Shown here one piece after another: positions 26,111 through 36,791 of a stretch of DNA of 64,000 nucleotides (position 1 is its first letter; each line of letters opens with the position of its first letter). Source of the stretch: Fibrobacterota bacterium (lineage in GTDB: Bacteria; Fibrobacterota; Fibrobacteria; UBA5070); the NCBI GenBank assembly GCA_016715065.1, contig JADKBN010000004.1, positions 248,001 through 312,000 on the forward strand, written 5' to 3'. The translations under genes and the position numbers were made by a program. The notes beneath the pieces were generated by a model. That model saw nothing but the letters and a program-made list of their open reading frames with translations, did no database searches and was not told the origin of the DNA.

Positions 26111-28179
26111 CCATGCAGACACTTACTGCCGGCTCGCCGGAAAGCCAGAGCGCCAACCTCAAGGCCGCCAACATCGCCGCCTTGCGCGCCCTGTTCCCTG
26201 AGCTGGTGACCGAGCGGATCGTGGACGGCAAGACAGAGTCCGCACTGAACGTGGAAGTGCTCATGCAGCTGGTGGGTGGCGCCACCGTACTGGACTCTGA
26301 CGAGAAGTACGGCTTGAACTGGCACGGCAAGCGGCGGGCCCGACAACTGGCCCTGACCCCCAGCACCGGCACGCTGCGCCCCGCGCCCGGGGAGAGTGTT
26401 GACTGGGACACCACCCAGAACCTGATGATTGAAGGCGATAACCTTGAGGTCCTGAAGCTTCTGCAGAAGAGCTACGCCGGCAAGGTGAAGCTCATCTACA
26501 TCGACCCGCCGTACAACACGGGCAATGACTTTGTGTACCCGGACAACTTCCAGGACAACATCAAGAACTACCTCGAGCTTACTGGCCAGACCGGCGAGGG
26601 AGGCGCCAAGCTTAGCTCCAACACGGAGGCCAGCGGCCGGTTCCACACGGACTGGTTGAACATGATATATCCGCGTTTGAAGTTGGCTCATAGCTTGCTT
26701 CGAAATGACGGCGTAATCCTGTTAAGTATTGACGATGCAGAACAGGCAGATCTAAAACAGGTATGTGACGAAATCTATGGTCAAGAGAATTTCCTTGCTC
26801 ACCTAGTCTGGGATAGAAACAGGAAAAACGACGCAAAATACTTCTCTGTCGGTCATGAATACATGCTTGTCTACGCCAAGAATGAACGTTTTTTGACCGA
26901 GAGCCAAATTGTATTTCGCGGTCAAAAAGAAGGCATCGAAGAGGTCAAGGTTGAATTTGACCGACTTTCATCAATTCACGAAAAAAACTGGGAATTGATT
27001 AAATCTGGCCTACAGAATTATTACCGCACAATCCCAGATGATGACCCAAAAGCCCCGCTAAAGAGATTCACAAAAGTTGACGACAAAGGGCCTTATCGAG
27101 ACGATGGCAACATAAACTGGCCAGGAGGTGGTGGTCCAACCTACGAGATCCTTCATCCTGTATCAATGCTTCCATGTAAACTCCCGGTGAGCGGCTGGCG
27201 TTTTCCGAGCCCAGAGCGATTCTGGGAAGAGTTTAACAAGGGCCGAGTGGTCTTTGGCCCAGATGAAAAAACTGTACCCCGCATTCGAACCAATTTATTT
27301 GAAAGTACGGATCAAGTTCTCGGCTCTGTGACCTACAGTTACGCACAAACAGCAGCAAATGAGTTCAATGCCATTTTTGATGGAGTTCGGGTGTTTGATA
27401 ACCCCAAGCCAATCGGAGATTTAAAGAAGCTCATTGCCTACTTGTCTGATGAACACGATCTTATTCTCGATTTCTTTGCTGGATCTGGGACAACAGGACA
27501 TGCAGTAATCGCGCAGAATGCCAACGATGGCAAATCGCGCCGCTATATACTCGCTCAACTTCCCGAGCCACTCCTTAGCAGCAACAAAGAACAAACGATT
27601 TCCGCGGCATTCTGTCTTTCAATAGACAAGCCATTGAATATCGCTGAAATCACCAAGGAGCGTCTTCGCCGTGCTGGTGCCAAGGTCAAGGCTGACAATC
27701 CCATGTTCGCCGGCGATACCGGCTTCCGCGTGTTCAAACTTGACACATCGAACATCCGCCCCTGGAATCCCGACCGCGATGACCTCGAAGGCAGCCTGAT
27801 CGCGAACCTCGAGCACATCCAGCCGGGTCGTAGCGAAAGCGACGTCCTGTTTGAGATTCTGCTCAAACTGGGACTGGACCTGTGTGTGCCCATCGAAACC
27901 CGGAGCATCGCCGGAAAGACTGTGCATAGCGTGGGCGGCGGCGTCTTGCTGACCTGTCTCGATGAACACGTTAAGGTGACCGAGGTCGAGACGTTGGCAC
28001 TGGGTATGGCCGGGTGGAGGCGCGAGATCCTGCATGCTTTGGGCTTTACAGACGAACAAATGCTCAAACGAGAGGACACAGCTGTGTTCCGCGACAGTGC
28101 GTTCGAGAACGACGTTGCCAAGAGCAACCTGGCCGCCATCCTGGAGCAGTACGGCATCAAGACGGTCCGGAGCCTTTGA
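26107..28179 (+). CDS. mod: Type III restriction-modification DNA methyltransferase (Mod)
   Basis: 690 residues from the ATG at 26107 (AAGGAG 7 bases upstream, ATGA overlap with the previous gene). Beta-class adenine methyltransferase: catalytic DPPYNTGNDFVY comes first (near residue 138) and the SAM motif DFFAGSGTTGHAV late (near residue 458), with the target recognition domain between them. It methylates an asymmetric site and gives Res its specificity. The central ~1 kb (about 26650-27660) is visibly AT-richer than both flanks, as expected for a swapped recognition domain. Res lies downstream beyond two inserted genes. Confidence 0.93.
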   Translation: MTMQTLTAGSPESQSANLKAANIAALRALFPELVTERIVDGKTESALNVEVLMQLVGGATVLDSDEKYGLNWHGKRRARQLALTPSTGTLRPAPGESVDWDTTQNLMIEGDNLEVLKLLQKSYAGKVKLIYIDPPYNTGNDFVYPDNFQDNIKNYLELTGQTGEGGAKLSSNTEASGRFHTDWLNMIYPRLKLAHSLLRNDGVILLSIDDAEQADLKQVCDEIYGQENFLAHLVWDRNRKNDAKYFSVGHEYMLVYAKNERFLTESQIVFRGQKEGIEEVKVEFDRLSSIHEKNWELIKSGLQNYYRTIPDDDPKAPLKRFTKVDDKGPYRDDGNINWPGGGGPTYEILHPVSMLPCKLPVSGWRFPSPERFWEEFNKGRVVFGPDEKTVPRIRTNLFESTDQVLGSVTYSYAQTAANEFNAIFDGVRVFDNPKPIGDLKKLIAYLSDEHDLILDFFAGSGTTGHAVIAQNANDGKSRRYILAQLPEPLLSSNKEQTISAAFCLSIDKPLNIAEITKERLRRAGAKVKADNPMFAGDTGFRVFKLDTSNIRPWNPDRDDLEGSLIANLEHIQPGRSESDVLFEILLKLGLDLCVPIETRSIAGKTVHSVGGGVLLTCLDEHVKVTEVETLALGMAGWRREILHALGFTDEQMLKREDTAVFRDSAFENDVAKSNLAAILEQYGIKTVRSL

Positions 28180-28205
28180 TGGGAACCTTCGGGCCAACCA
28201 CATTC

Positions 28206-28241
28206 ATTACTAGATGAAAGCGATCAAAGATGTCTAGTAAT
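28206..28241. repeat. 9-bp inverted repeat in the mod-ATPase gap
   Basis: ATTACTAGA at 28206-28214 is exactly mirrored by TCTAGTAAT at 28233-28241 with an 18-base loop. It begins 26 bases after the mod stop, in the only long gap (253 bases) inside the island. No T-run follows. It could be an operator or a scar of the insertion of the next gene pair. The rest of the gap has no supported gene. Confidence 0.5.
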
Positions 28242-28432
28242 GGGAATCTTGCGGAATTTCAAGGTTTTGGTTTGCTGGAGACTCAAGCGGAGATGCGCTC
28301 GAGTAAAGTCCGAAGTAGAAGGGCACACTTTATGTCATCTAAAATCGACCGTACTTCCCGCTTCGGTGACCCAACCACTACCCACGGTAGATTCGTCCCC
28401 TCCGAGCTGTTTCGTTTCGGAAAGGCCACACC

Positions 28433-29587
28433 ATGTTGATCACTCGATTGAAGCTCAAGAACTGGAAGAACTTCCAGGAGCTGGATGTTTCGTTCCGTGA
28501 CGTCTCGTATGTGCTCGGTCCGAATGCTGCTGGCAAGTCGAACCTGCTGGACGCCCTGCGTTTCTTGCGGGATGTGAGCAAGCCAAAGGGGGGCGGTCTT
28601 CAAGCGGCGATCGCCGATCGCGGTGGAATGAGCAAGCTACGCTGCTTGCATGCTCGACGTGATCCAGAGATCTTGATTGAAGTCACCCTTGCGGAATCGG
28701 CTGACGACCCGCCGGTCTGGCGCTACCTGCTCGCATTCAAAAGTGAAGGAAAGGGTGCTCAACGGGTCCTTGTCTCTCGTGAAATTGTCTGGTATGAGGG
28801 CAAAGAAATTCTTTCGCGTCCGAAACCATCGGAAAAAGCGGATGCAAGACAGCTCACGGAAACACATCTCGAGCAGACTCAGGCGAACGTCAAGTTCCGT
28901 GAGCTGGTGGACTTCTTCGGAAGCTTCACCTACCTGCATCTGGTACCACAACTCCTGAAGTTCTCCGAGCAGATCGGTGGTCGTCAAGTCACGGACGATC
29001 CGTTCGGCCAGGGTTTCCTGGAGCGAATCGCGAAGACACCGGAAAAGACACGCACCGCTCGACTGGCTAAGATCAATGTGGCCTTGAAACATGCCGTGCC
29101 GCAGTTCGAAAAACTGCAATTTGTGAAAGACGAGATGGGCCATCCGCATCTGGAAGCGCGTTACGCGCATCACCGGCCAAATGCAGGTTGGCAATCGGAA
29201 GAGCAGTTCTCCGACGGGACTTTGCGCCTGTTGGGCCTTCTATGGGCGATGCTCGAAGGAAACTCCTTGCTGATGCTCGAAGAGCCCGAGATTTCGTTGA
29301 ACGACGAGATCGTCAAACAGATCCCCTTGATCCTGAATCGACTGCTGCGGGGACGCAAGACCCGTCGCCAGATCCTGGTGAGCACCCATAGCGAAGCGCT
29401 TCTCAGTAATCCTGGTATCAGTGGACGCAGCGTAGTCCTGCTGGAAATGACGGCACAAGGAACTCAAGGCCGTGCATTGAACAAGCAGGAGCTTGAAACC
29501 ATCGATGTCGGCCTTTCGGTTGCAGAAGTTGCGCTGCCCAAGACAAGACCTGTTAACGCGAGGCAACTGGGGCTCTGGGAGCCATGA
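28433..29587 (+). CDS. AAA_21-type ATPase, first gene of a second ATPase-TOPRIM pair
   Basis: 384 residues, SMC/ABC-like: LITRLKLKNWKNFQELDVSF, Walker A GPNAAGKSN near residue 32, an EEQFSDGTLRLLGLLW signature, Walker B LLMLEEPEISLND and H-loop LVSTHSEALLS. It overlaps the next gene by 4 bases (ATGA). The pair looks like a self-contained abortive-infection-type module inserted between mod and res. It differs clearly in sequence from the ATPase at 24136. Confidence 0.8.
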   Translation: MLITRLKLKNWKNFQELDVSFRDVSYVLGPNAAGKSNLLDALRFLRDVSKPKGGGLQAAIADRGGMSKLRCLHARRDPEILIEVTLAESADDPPVWRYLLAFKSEGKGAQRVLVSREIVWYEGKEILSRPKPSEKADARQLTETHLEQTQANVKFRELVDFFGSFTYLHLVPQLLKFSEQIGGRQVTDDPFGQGFLERIAKTPEKTRTARLAKINVALKHAVPQFEKLQFVKDEMGHPHLEARYAHHRPNAGWQSEEQFSDGTLRLLGLLWAMLEGNSLLMLEEPEISLNDEIVKQIPLILNRLLRGRKTRRQILVSTHSEALLSNPGISGRSVVLLEMTAQGTQGRALNKQELETIDVGLSVAEVALPKTRPVNARQLGLWEP

Positions 29588-30196
29588 CATGGTCACTTGC
29601 AACTGAAGACGAGCTCAGTGAATCCATTGGGTTTCGACTGCTCGAAGAGCAGGGAATCACCCCGACTCAATGTCTCCGCAGGGGTGGTTACGGATACCTT
29701 CGCTCAAAAATGTCGAACTGGATCGCCCTGGCAAAGCTGCACCCCGTTGTCCTGCTGACGGATCTTGATCAATTGGCTTGCCCTGTCCAACTCCGCGTCG
29801 ATTGGTTCAAGAACAAGACGCTCCCAACCTCGCTCTGTTTTCGAATCGCGGTTCGGGAAGTCGAAGCATGGCTGCTTGCAGATCCAGCAGCGATCAACGC
29901 CTTATTTGGCAAGCCCGTCAAGTTGCCTCTTGCCCCAGAGTATTTGCCCGATCCCAAGATGCTGTTGCTTCAACTTGTTGACTCCAAAGGTTCACGCGAC
30001 CTTAAGGAAGACATGATCCGAGTGGAAAACGGCGCGCTGAAACAAGGGGTTGGTTACAATGCACGCCTTTGTGGCATGGAACCACCGGGCCGATCGGGCT
30101 CAGTCCGCGTTGCTGGCGCCTGCTCCATTTCTAGCAAGAGCTCGCGTTCGGCTCGACGAACTCGCGAGAGCAGTTCGCATCAAGGATGTTCACCGC
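29584..30196 (+). pseudogene. DUF4276-like TOPRIM protein, frameshifted near 30050
   Basis: The first ~157 residues (from the ATG at 29584) have VVLLTDLDQLACP as a DxD motif and a FRIAVREVEAWLLADP segment typical of DUF4276-like partners of AAA ATPases. After GVGYNARL at about 30060 the plausible continuation (VAWNHRADRAQSALL, then LARARVRLDELARAV) is one frame over, and reading on in the original frame gives low-quality sequence. One extra T in CCTTTG would explain it. The restored frame has no stop before the res ATG, so it would read straight into Res. It could be a true mutation or an assembly indel. Confidence 0.65.
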
Positions 30197-33100
30197 ATGA
30201 AGCTCCACTTCGAATCCGATCTCCTGTACCAGCTCGAGGCCGTCGAGGCCGTCTGCGATCTGTTCCGGGGTCAGGAGATCTGCCGTTCCGAGTTCACAGT
30301 GACCCTTCCTGCACCGAGCGGGCCACAGACAGCGATGGATGGCCTCCAGGAAACGGCCCAGGGCGGCGTCGGAAATCGGATGACCCTGCTGGACGACGAG
30401 CTGGAAGCCAACCTGCGAGCCGTACAGCTGAGGAATGGCCTCAAGCCTGCAGATCTGTCGGGCGACTTCACAGTCGAGATGGAGACCGGTACCGGTAAGA
30501 CGTACGTGTACTTGCGCACCGTTTTCGAGCTGCACAAGCGTTATGGGTTCACCAAGTTTGTGGTGGTCGTGCCGTCGGTGGCCATCAAGGAAGGCGTGAT
30601 CGCGACCCTCAAAAGCACCCGTGAACATTTCGAGTCACTGTACCCGGGCGCAAAAGGCTACGAGTACTTCCAGTACGACTCGGAAAAGTTGGGCCAGGTC
30701 CGCAACTTCGCCACCAGCCCCAACATTCAGATCATGGTCATCACGGTGGGCGCCATCAACAAGTTCGGGGACGAAGCGGTGCCGCAGCGGAGGAAGCAAA
30801 CCAGAGCGCCAAGCTCGCGAAGTCCAAGAATAAGATGTACCTGCCTTCCGAGAAGACCGGCGGCGAGCGGCCCATCGACCTGGTGATGGCCACACGGCCG
30901 ATCCTGATTGTCGACGAACCCCAAAGCGTGGACGGCGGCATGGACGGCAAGGGCCGCCAAGCTCTGGAGCGCATGAGGCCGCTTTGCACGCTTCGCTACT
31001 CCGCCACGCACGCGGACAAGCACAACATGGTCTTCTGCTTGAATGCCGTGGACGCCTACGAACAGAAGCTCGTGAAGCAGATCGAGGTCGCTGGCGCCGT
31101 AGTCGAGGGCGCTCATAACAAGCCATTCGTGAAGCTCGTCAGCGTGAGCAACAAGAAGGGCATGGTCACGGCCAAGGTCGAGCTTGATATCGAGTCGGCC
31201 GGACATGTGCAGCGCCGTGAAGTCACAGTACAGGACCTCGACGATCTGCAATTCACGACCAATCGTGAAGTGTACGCGAACATGCGCGTTGGAGAGATCA
31301 ACGCGACCAAGGGCGCGTCGTTTCTGGAGCTGAAGGTTCCCGGTGGTGAAGTATTTCTGAAGGTCGGCGAGACCTACGGTGATGTGGATGAATCCGCCGT
31401 GAACCGCCAGATGATCCGCCGCACCATCAAAGAGCACCTCGACAAGGAGCTTCGCCTTCGTCCACAGGGTATCAAGGTCTTAAGCCTGTTTTTCATCGAC
31501 CAGGTGTCCAAGTACAGGCAGTACGATGAGCGAGGCAACGCCATCAGCGGCGAGTACGCAGAGATGTTCGAGCAGGAGTATCGGCGCCTAGCCAAACGGC
31601 CAGAGTACAACTCGCTGTTCCAGGAAGTCGACCACGCACACCAGGCTGAGGCGGTTCACAACGGCTATTTCTCCATCGACAAGAAGGTGCACACGCCTTT
31701 CGAGGATATCGAGCTCGCGAAAGGTGCGACGAAAGAGGCCATTGAGACCAGCACCTATAACCTGATTATGAAGGAAAAAGAGAAGCTTCTCAGACTTGAT
31801 ACCCCGTTGAAGTTCATTTTCTCGCACTCGGCTTTGAAAGAAGGCTGGGACAACCCCAATGTGTTCCAGATCTGCAACTTTTCAAAAAGCGATACGGAAC
31901 GCTGGCGCCGGCAGACAATTGGCCGCGGCTTGCGTCTTTGTGTGAATCAAAATGGCGATCGTGTACGCGGCTTCGAGGTGAACACCCTGACCGTAATCGC
32001 GACCGAAAGCTACGAGGACTTTGCCTCCAGTCTGCAGCGCGAGATGGAAGATGGCAGAAATGGAAACGGTATCAGGTTCGGGGTAATTGAGAGCCATGTG
32101 TTCGCTGGGCTCTTAGTGCCCCAAGAGTCAGGCGATCCAGCACAGCTTGGATACGCTGCATCCAGCGACCTATGGACACACTTGAATGCATCCGGTTACA
32201 TCAACGATAAGGGCCTTGTGCAAGACGCCTTGCGGACCGCCCTCAAGAACGGCAACCTCGTCCTTCCGGCAGAACTGCAACCGATCCAGTCCGAGATCAT
32301 CGCCAAACTCATGAAGTGCTGCGGCAAGCTCGAGGTGAAGAATGCCGATGAACGTCGCACCATTGCCGTTCGGAAGTCTGTGCTGCTGAGCCCCGAATTC
32401 AAAGCGCTTTGGGAGCGAATCAAGCACAAGACCACGTACCGCGTACACTTCGACAACGACAAGCTGATCGAGCGCTGCATCGACGCGGTTCGTGAGATGC
32501 CGATGGTCCCACGTACACGCATGCAGTGGCGGAAGGCGGAGCTCTCCATCGGCCAGTCGGGAGTGGAAGCCCGCGAAAGCAGCTCTTCCGATACGTTCAG
32601 CCTGGATGAGCGCGACATCGTGTTACCCGACCTGCTCACCGAGATGCAGGACCGCACTCAGTTGACCCGTAAGACCATCGCCAATGTCCTGACCGGGAGC
32701 CTGCGGCTCAACGACTTCAAGAACAACCCCCAGAAGTTCATCGAGCTCGCGTCGGAAGTCATTGTGCGTTGCAAGCGGCTGGCCCTGGTCGACGGGATCA
32801 AGTACCAACAACTGGGTCCGGACCAGTATTACGCGCAGGAACTGTTCGAGACCACCGAGCTGAGCGGGTACCTCAAGAACCTTGTCGAGAACACGACCAA
32901 GTCTGTGTACGAACACGTCGTGTTCGACTCCGACACCGAGCGCGATTTCGCCGTGGCCTTGGAACGGAACGAAGCGGTGAAGGTCTTCGCAAAGCTTCCC
33001 GGATGGTTCAAAGTGCCCACGCCACTGGGCAGCTACAATCCCGACTGGGCAGTGGTGATCGAACAGGACGGGAAGGAGCGCGTGTACTTCGTGATCGAAA

Positions 33101-33246
33101 CCAAGAGCAGCCTGTTCATCGACGACCTGCGCAGCGGCGAGTCGGCCAAGATCGACTGCGGCAAGGCCCACTTCCGGGCCATCGAGGTCGCCGAGAATCC
33201 CGCCAGGTACACGAAAGCCAGGGTGCTCGAAGACGTGCTGGGGTAG
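30197..33246 (+). pseudogene. res: Type III restriction enzyme Res subunit, frameshifted near 30780
   Basis: SF2 helicase/endonuclease of type III R-M. From the ATG at 30197 (MKLHFESDLLYQLEAVEAV) the first part carries Walker A METGTGKTYVYLRT. At about 30780 the frame breaks. The continuation, one base short, begins AAEEANQSAKLAKSKNKM and has the Walker B-like PILIVDEPQSVDGG, FSHSALKEGWDNPNVFQICN, the motif VI-like RWRRQTIGRGLRL and a C-terminal nuclease region (NPDWAVVIEQDG with VIETKSS: D...ExK). Without the break it would be ~1,016 residues, normal for Res. As read it is inactive unless the indel is a sequencing error. Confidence 0.85.
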
Positions 33247-33348
33247 CAGTAACAGGCATGCAGGCCAAGGCCCGCAAGTGAGCCGGCCAACTCGCGGGTT
33301 CGGACCACCTTCCTGAATTGATTTGGTGGGAGTCTTGCCCGGGGCGGT

Positions 33349-35217
33349 GTGATCAAGAAAATTATCAAGATCCAGAATGTTGGCCTTTTTCAGAACATTC
33401 ATGACTCGTTAACCTTGGGCAAGGTCACTGCGATCTATGCGGAGAACGGGCGCGGGAAGTCAACCCTGGGAACGATTCTTCGCTCCAGCGCTGAAAACGA
33501 TGTCTCACTGCTTACCTCGCGTAAGACCATCGACAAGCAGTCTGAGCCGCAAGTAGTTGACATCTTATGGGGATCAGGCCAGCATAGGAAGGTTGAAAAC
33601 GGGGTATGGAGTGGCGCTTCCCCCGTACTTAAGATCTTTGACGCAGCCTTCGTGGAGCAGAACGTGTACTCCGGCTCAGATGTGAGGGCGGACCAACGCC
33701 AAGCACTTCTGGAATTTGCTCTTGGTGATGATGCGGTTGCTGCGAAGCGTGAAGTCGATCGCTTGACTGAGGAGATCAGGCCACTCACGGCATTGATTAC
33801 AGCCAAGAAGCAGGAGCTTGCTGCTCACGCCGCTCCGATGCCGGCGGAGCAATTTCGTGCGCTTGAACCACTGGAGGAGATTCCGACCAAGGTGGCTGAA
33901 CTGCGGGCACAGTTGACGATGGCAAGGAACAGCGCAACCTTACTCGCTAGGCAAGGGGTAACTGAGCTGCCAGTGCCGACCGTCAACCTTCGTGAGTTCG
34001 AAGCCATCCTTGAACTCGAGTACAAGGTTGTTGAGGACCGAGCCGAACAATTCGTGTTGGAACACCTCCAAAAGCACGTACATACCGGCCTTCGATCTTG
34101 GATCGAACAGGGGCTTCCATACGCTTCCGGCGAATGCCCCTTTTGTGGGCAGGGGCTGGAGGGCGTCACCTTGCTGCGTGCTTACAGGCAAGCCTTCAGC
34201 ACGGAATACACGGCAGCCAGGCAGAGGGTTGCTTCGTTACCGGCGATCATACGAGGAATCCTTGCTGCGTTCGATCCTTCCATGCATCGGACGCAACGAC
34301 AAGTCAACATAGAACGCTGCGTAGCTTGGCTTCCAGATTTGGAGCTGATCTTGTCGGGTGACCTGGAAGTGGAAATCAGGTCTGCGTTCACGCTTGCTCA
34401 AGGGTTGATGAACGCCCTCGTTGAAAGGAAAAACTCATCACCATTGGAACGGATTGAGGCCGACGACGATCTTCGTGTACTACGTCAACATCTTGAGTCA
34501 ATAGTCCATGGGCTCACTAGCTACAACGCACAGATAGTCGACGCGAACAGGTGTGTTCAGGATTTCAAAGCAACGCTGACCAGTAGCGATGCTGTGGCTA
34601 TTGCCGCAGCGATCAATAGGCTGGAGTTGACTGAAAAGCGATTCAGTCCCGAAGTCGTGACGCTCATTCGGAGTCTAGCTGATGCGGAGACAGCGAAAGA
34701 TGCGCTTGCAGCCGAGAAGGATGCTGCTCGTCAACAAGCCGAAAGCCTCATGGCTTTGACGTTGAACACCTACCAGTCCAAGATCAACGTCCTGTTATCA
34801 GCGTTCGGTACAGAGTTCTCGATCCAGGAGCTGAAGACATCTTATGTCGGCGGGACCCCACGTAGTGATTTTGTCTTGTCGCTTCGAAGCATGCCCGTAC
34901 CGCTATCCAGGCCAGGAGCTCCAGCGTTCAACACCACGTTGAGCGAAGCGGACAAACGAACACTTGCCTTCGCGTTCTTCTTGGTCCACCTGAATAGCGA
35001 CCCATCCCTCGGTGATTCGATTGTCGTACTTGACGACCCCATGTCTTCGATGGATCCGTCACGTAGGCATCAGAGCATCCGCCAGGCAGCCTGTTCTGGC
35101 GACGCGGTGCGCCAGCTTGATTCTGCTGTCACACGACCCCTTAAGTTCGGCGGCCTGGCGGGCGGGCTTCAACGAATCGCTGTACGTGCGCTGGAGCTGA
35201 TCCACAAGAACGGGTAG
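33349..35217 (+). pseudogene. AAA_13 (RloC/PrrC-like) zinc-hook ATPase with frameshifted C-terminus
   Basis: Start GTG 33349. An ATPase of the AAA_13 type: Walker A YAENGRGKSTLG, long coiled coils, a CPFCGQ zinc-hook centre near residue 265, a second coiled coil, then the LSEADKRTLAFAFFL signature and Walker B IVVLDDPMSSMDPSRRHQ. After that the frame departs. The expected H-loop (SLILLSHDPL) is present at about 35115-35145 but in the next frame, and the current frame reads 43 odd residues to a stop. RloC and PrrC of this group are tRNA anticodon nucleases that act in phage exclusion; no nuclease residues can be confirmed here. The 132 bases upstream contain no gene. Confidence 0.75.
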
Positions 35218-35492
35218 CACCAGAAGTCGCCGCGAAGGACTGAGCATAAGGTGACGTGTGTAACCGACCTGTTCCCGCGATTTTTCGTGTTCTAATGGGA
35301 TTGGTGATCTCTGTTGGGCTGAACCTCAGTTTTACACCCTCTTTGTGCGGATTCTTATGGACGCACTGATCTCGTAATTGTGTCTCCCTTTTCCTGCGTG
35401 TTTTGCACGGCGGGCAGCAACCACGTCAGAGTCTCCCTCTTCTCGCAACTCTTCCCAGCGGACTAATTCCGGTCCGATGAAGGAGAGATCAA

Positions 35493-36773
35493 ATGGACAC
35501 GAGAACAGCCACACCGAAGTTGAACTCTGCGCCGGTCGCCGCGCCGATGCTGAAACCATTCCTTGCACCGAAGGCAATGCCGACGACGTCGGCAGCGCCC
35601 AAGTCCGTGCCCATCCCTGCACCGATAGTAGCGCCCAGTCCAAAGAAGATCGTGGCGCCGAAGCCTGCGACGATGGCTGTAGTGAAGTCTGTGCCTCGTC
35701 CTGCACCGCCAGCTGCAGCGCCGCCAAAACACGCCCTCGAATTTCTCGCCGAAGATGCTGGACAGCCGATACTGGACTGGCTGACCATGGTCGCGACCGT
35801 GGAGTACACCGATCCGACTGAGAGCTCCGCGTTCGCCGCCGCCGACTTTCTTGAGGCGGCCTTCAACACCGCCGATGTGCGCTGCAACCGCGATGGCACG
35901 GTGACGAAATCTGGCATATCTCGAAAGCTTCGCTCACCGACTACGAACGCGACGGCACGCGTGATCGGAAGCAGTAACCGCCTTCTGCTGAAGGGGAATC
36001 CTACTCAGTGGTTGCAAGGACACAACGCCTACTGCCCCTGCGACCCAAGGCTTGTTGCCAAGTCCGCCTACGTGTCCTGGATCCGTTGTCTGACCGAGAT
36101 GTTGTCTGCGGCGGATCGTACGCGATTCCGCGTCAGCGCCTCGCACATCTCTACCCTGCACCTCGCCAAGATGTACGAGGCTGGCACCGTACTAACTGCA
36201 CGCCAGGTGCTCGAGGATCTTCAAGCAAACTCGCGTTGTGGCAAGCGACGTCGAGAACTCGATGAACATGGCGTGTATCACGGCAAATCGTCGAAGCAGG
36301 CCGCGATCAAGATCTACCTGGACGAAGGTCGTAGCAGCGATGGCACAGCTCCCGAAGGTGTGGCCGGAACATGCATCCGCATCGAAGTAGTCATGCATGA
36401 CGAACGTCTTGAGAATTACTTCGGCCCCAAAGGAGGTCAGCTTCCCGTCTTCGCCCGGACAATTCTGAGTAGCGTCTTTGACGCCGAATGTTCAGAGTTG
36501 CGCGTGGTCGCCGGTAACGCCACCAAGGTCGCCATGCCCGTAGAACTTACGGACTCACAGCTGGGCGTGTACACGCGTTGGTTCCATCGCGTCCTCGATC
36601 GGGCGAAGGCGAAGCTGAGGCATCATCGCGAGGCGATTCTGGATCTTGTCGGCGTTGACATCTACCTCCCGCGCGTCGAGAGCGACTCCAACGCGATGTT
36701 CGAAAAGACACCGGTTTTGGAGTGGCTGTTCCAACGCGACGTGACAAACAAGTACGGTAGAAGCAGAGCCTGA
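35493..36773 (+). CDS. Rep-like protein, filamentous-phage gene II/X-type (Rep1)
   Basis: 426 residues with a good AAGGAGAG site before the ATG. Residues 1-80 are Pro/Ala/Lys low complexity. The rest resembles phage/plasmid gene II/X replication initiators: LLLKGNPTQWLQGHNAY (family pattern GNP.KFLQGHN) near residue 165, then a HISTLHLAKMYEAGT strand and IKIYLDEG (family K.Y.K). Such proteins nick the plus strand to start rolling-circle replication. Two more divergent relatives lie at 41129-42193 and 42222-43385. A 14-base motif GCAACTCTTCCCAG sits 35 bases upstream of the start. The ~275 bases before it hold no supported gene. Confidence 0.6.
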   Translation: MDTRTATPKLNSAPVAAPMLKPFLAPKAMPTTSAAPKSVPIPAPIVAPSPKKIVAPKPATMAVVKSVPRPAPPAAAPPKHALEFLAEDAGQPILDWLTMVATVEYTDPTESSAFAAADFLEAAFNTADVRCNRDGTVTKSGISRKLRSPTTNATARVIGSSNRLLLKGNPTQWLQGHNAYCPCDPRLVAKSAYVSWIRCLTEMLSAADRTRFRVSASHISTLHLAKMYEAGTVLTARQVLEDLQANSRCGKRRRELDEHGVYHGKSSKQAAIKIYLDEGRSSDGTAPEGVAGTCIRIEVVMHDERLENYFGPKGGQLPVFARTILSSVFDAECSELRVVAGNATKVAMPVELTDSQLGVYTRWFHRVLDRAKAKLRHHREAILDLVGVDIYLPRVESDSNAMFEKTPVLEWLFQRDVTNKYGRSRA

Positions 36774-36791
36774 CGACAGGTCCATACCCAG

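Noticed and set aside
18030..35217. BREX or DISARM system
   Set aside because: A large helicase and methyltransferase are present, but no PglZ, BrxC, BrxL or DrmB-type gene is seen, and Mod/Res motifs are clearly type III.
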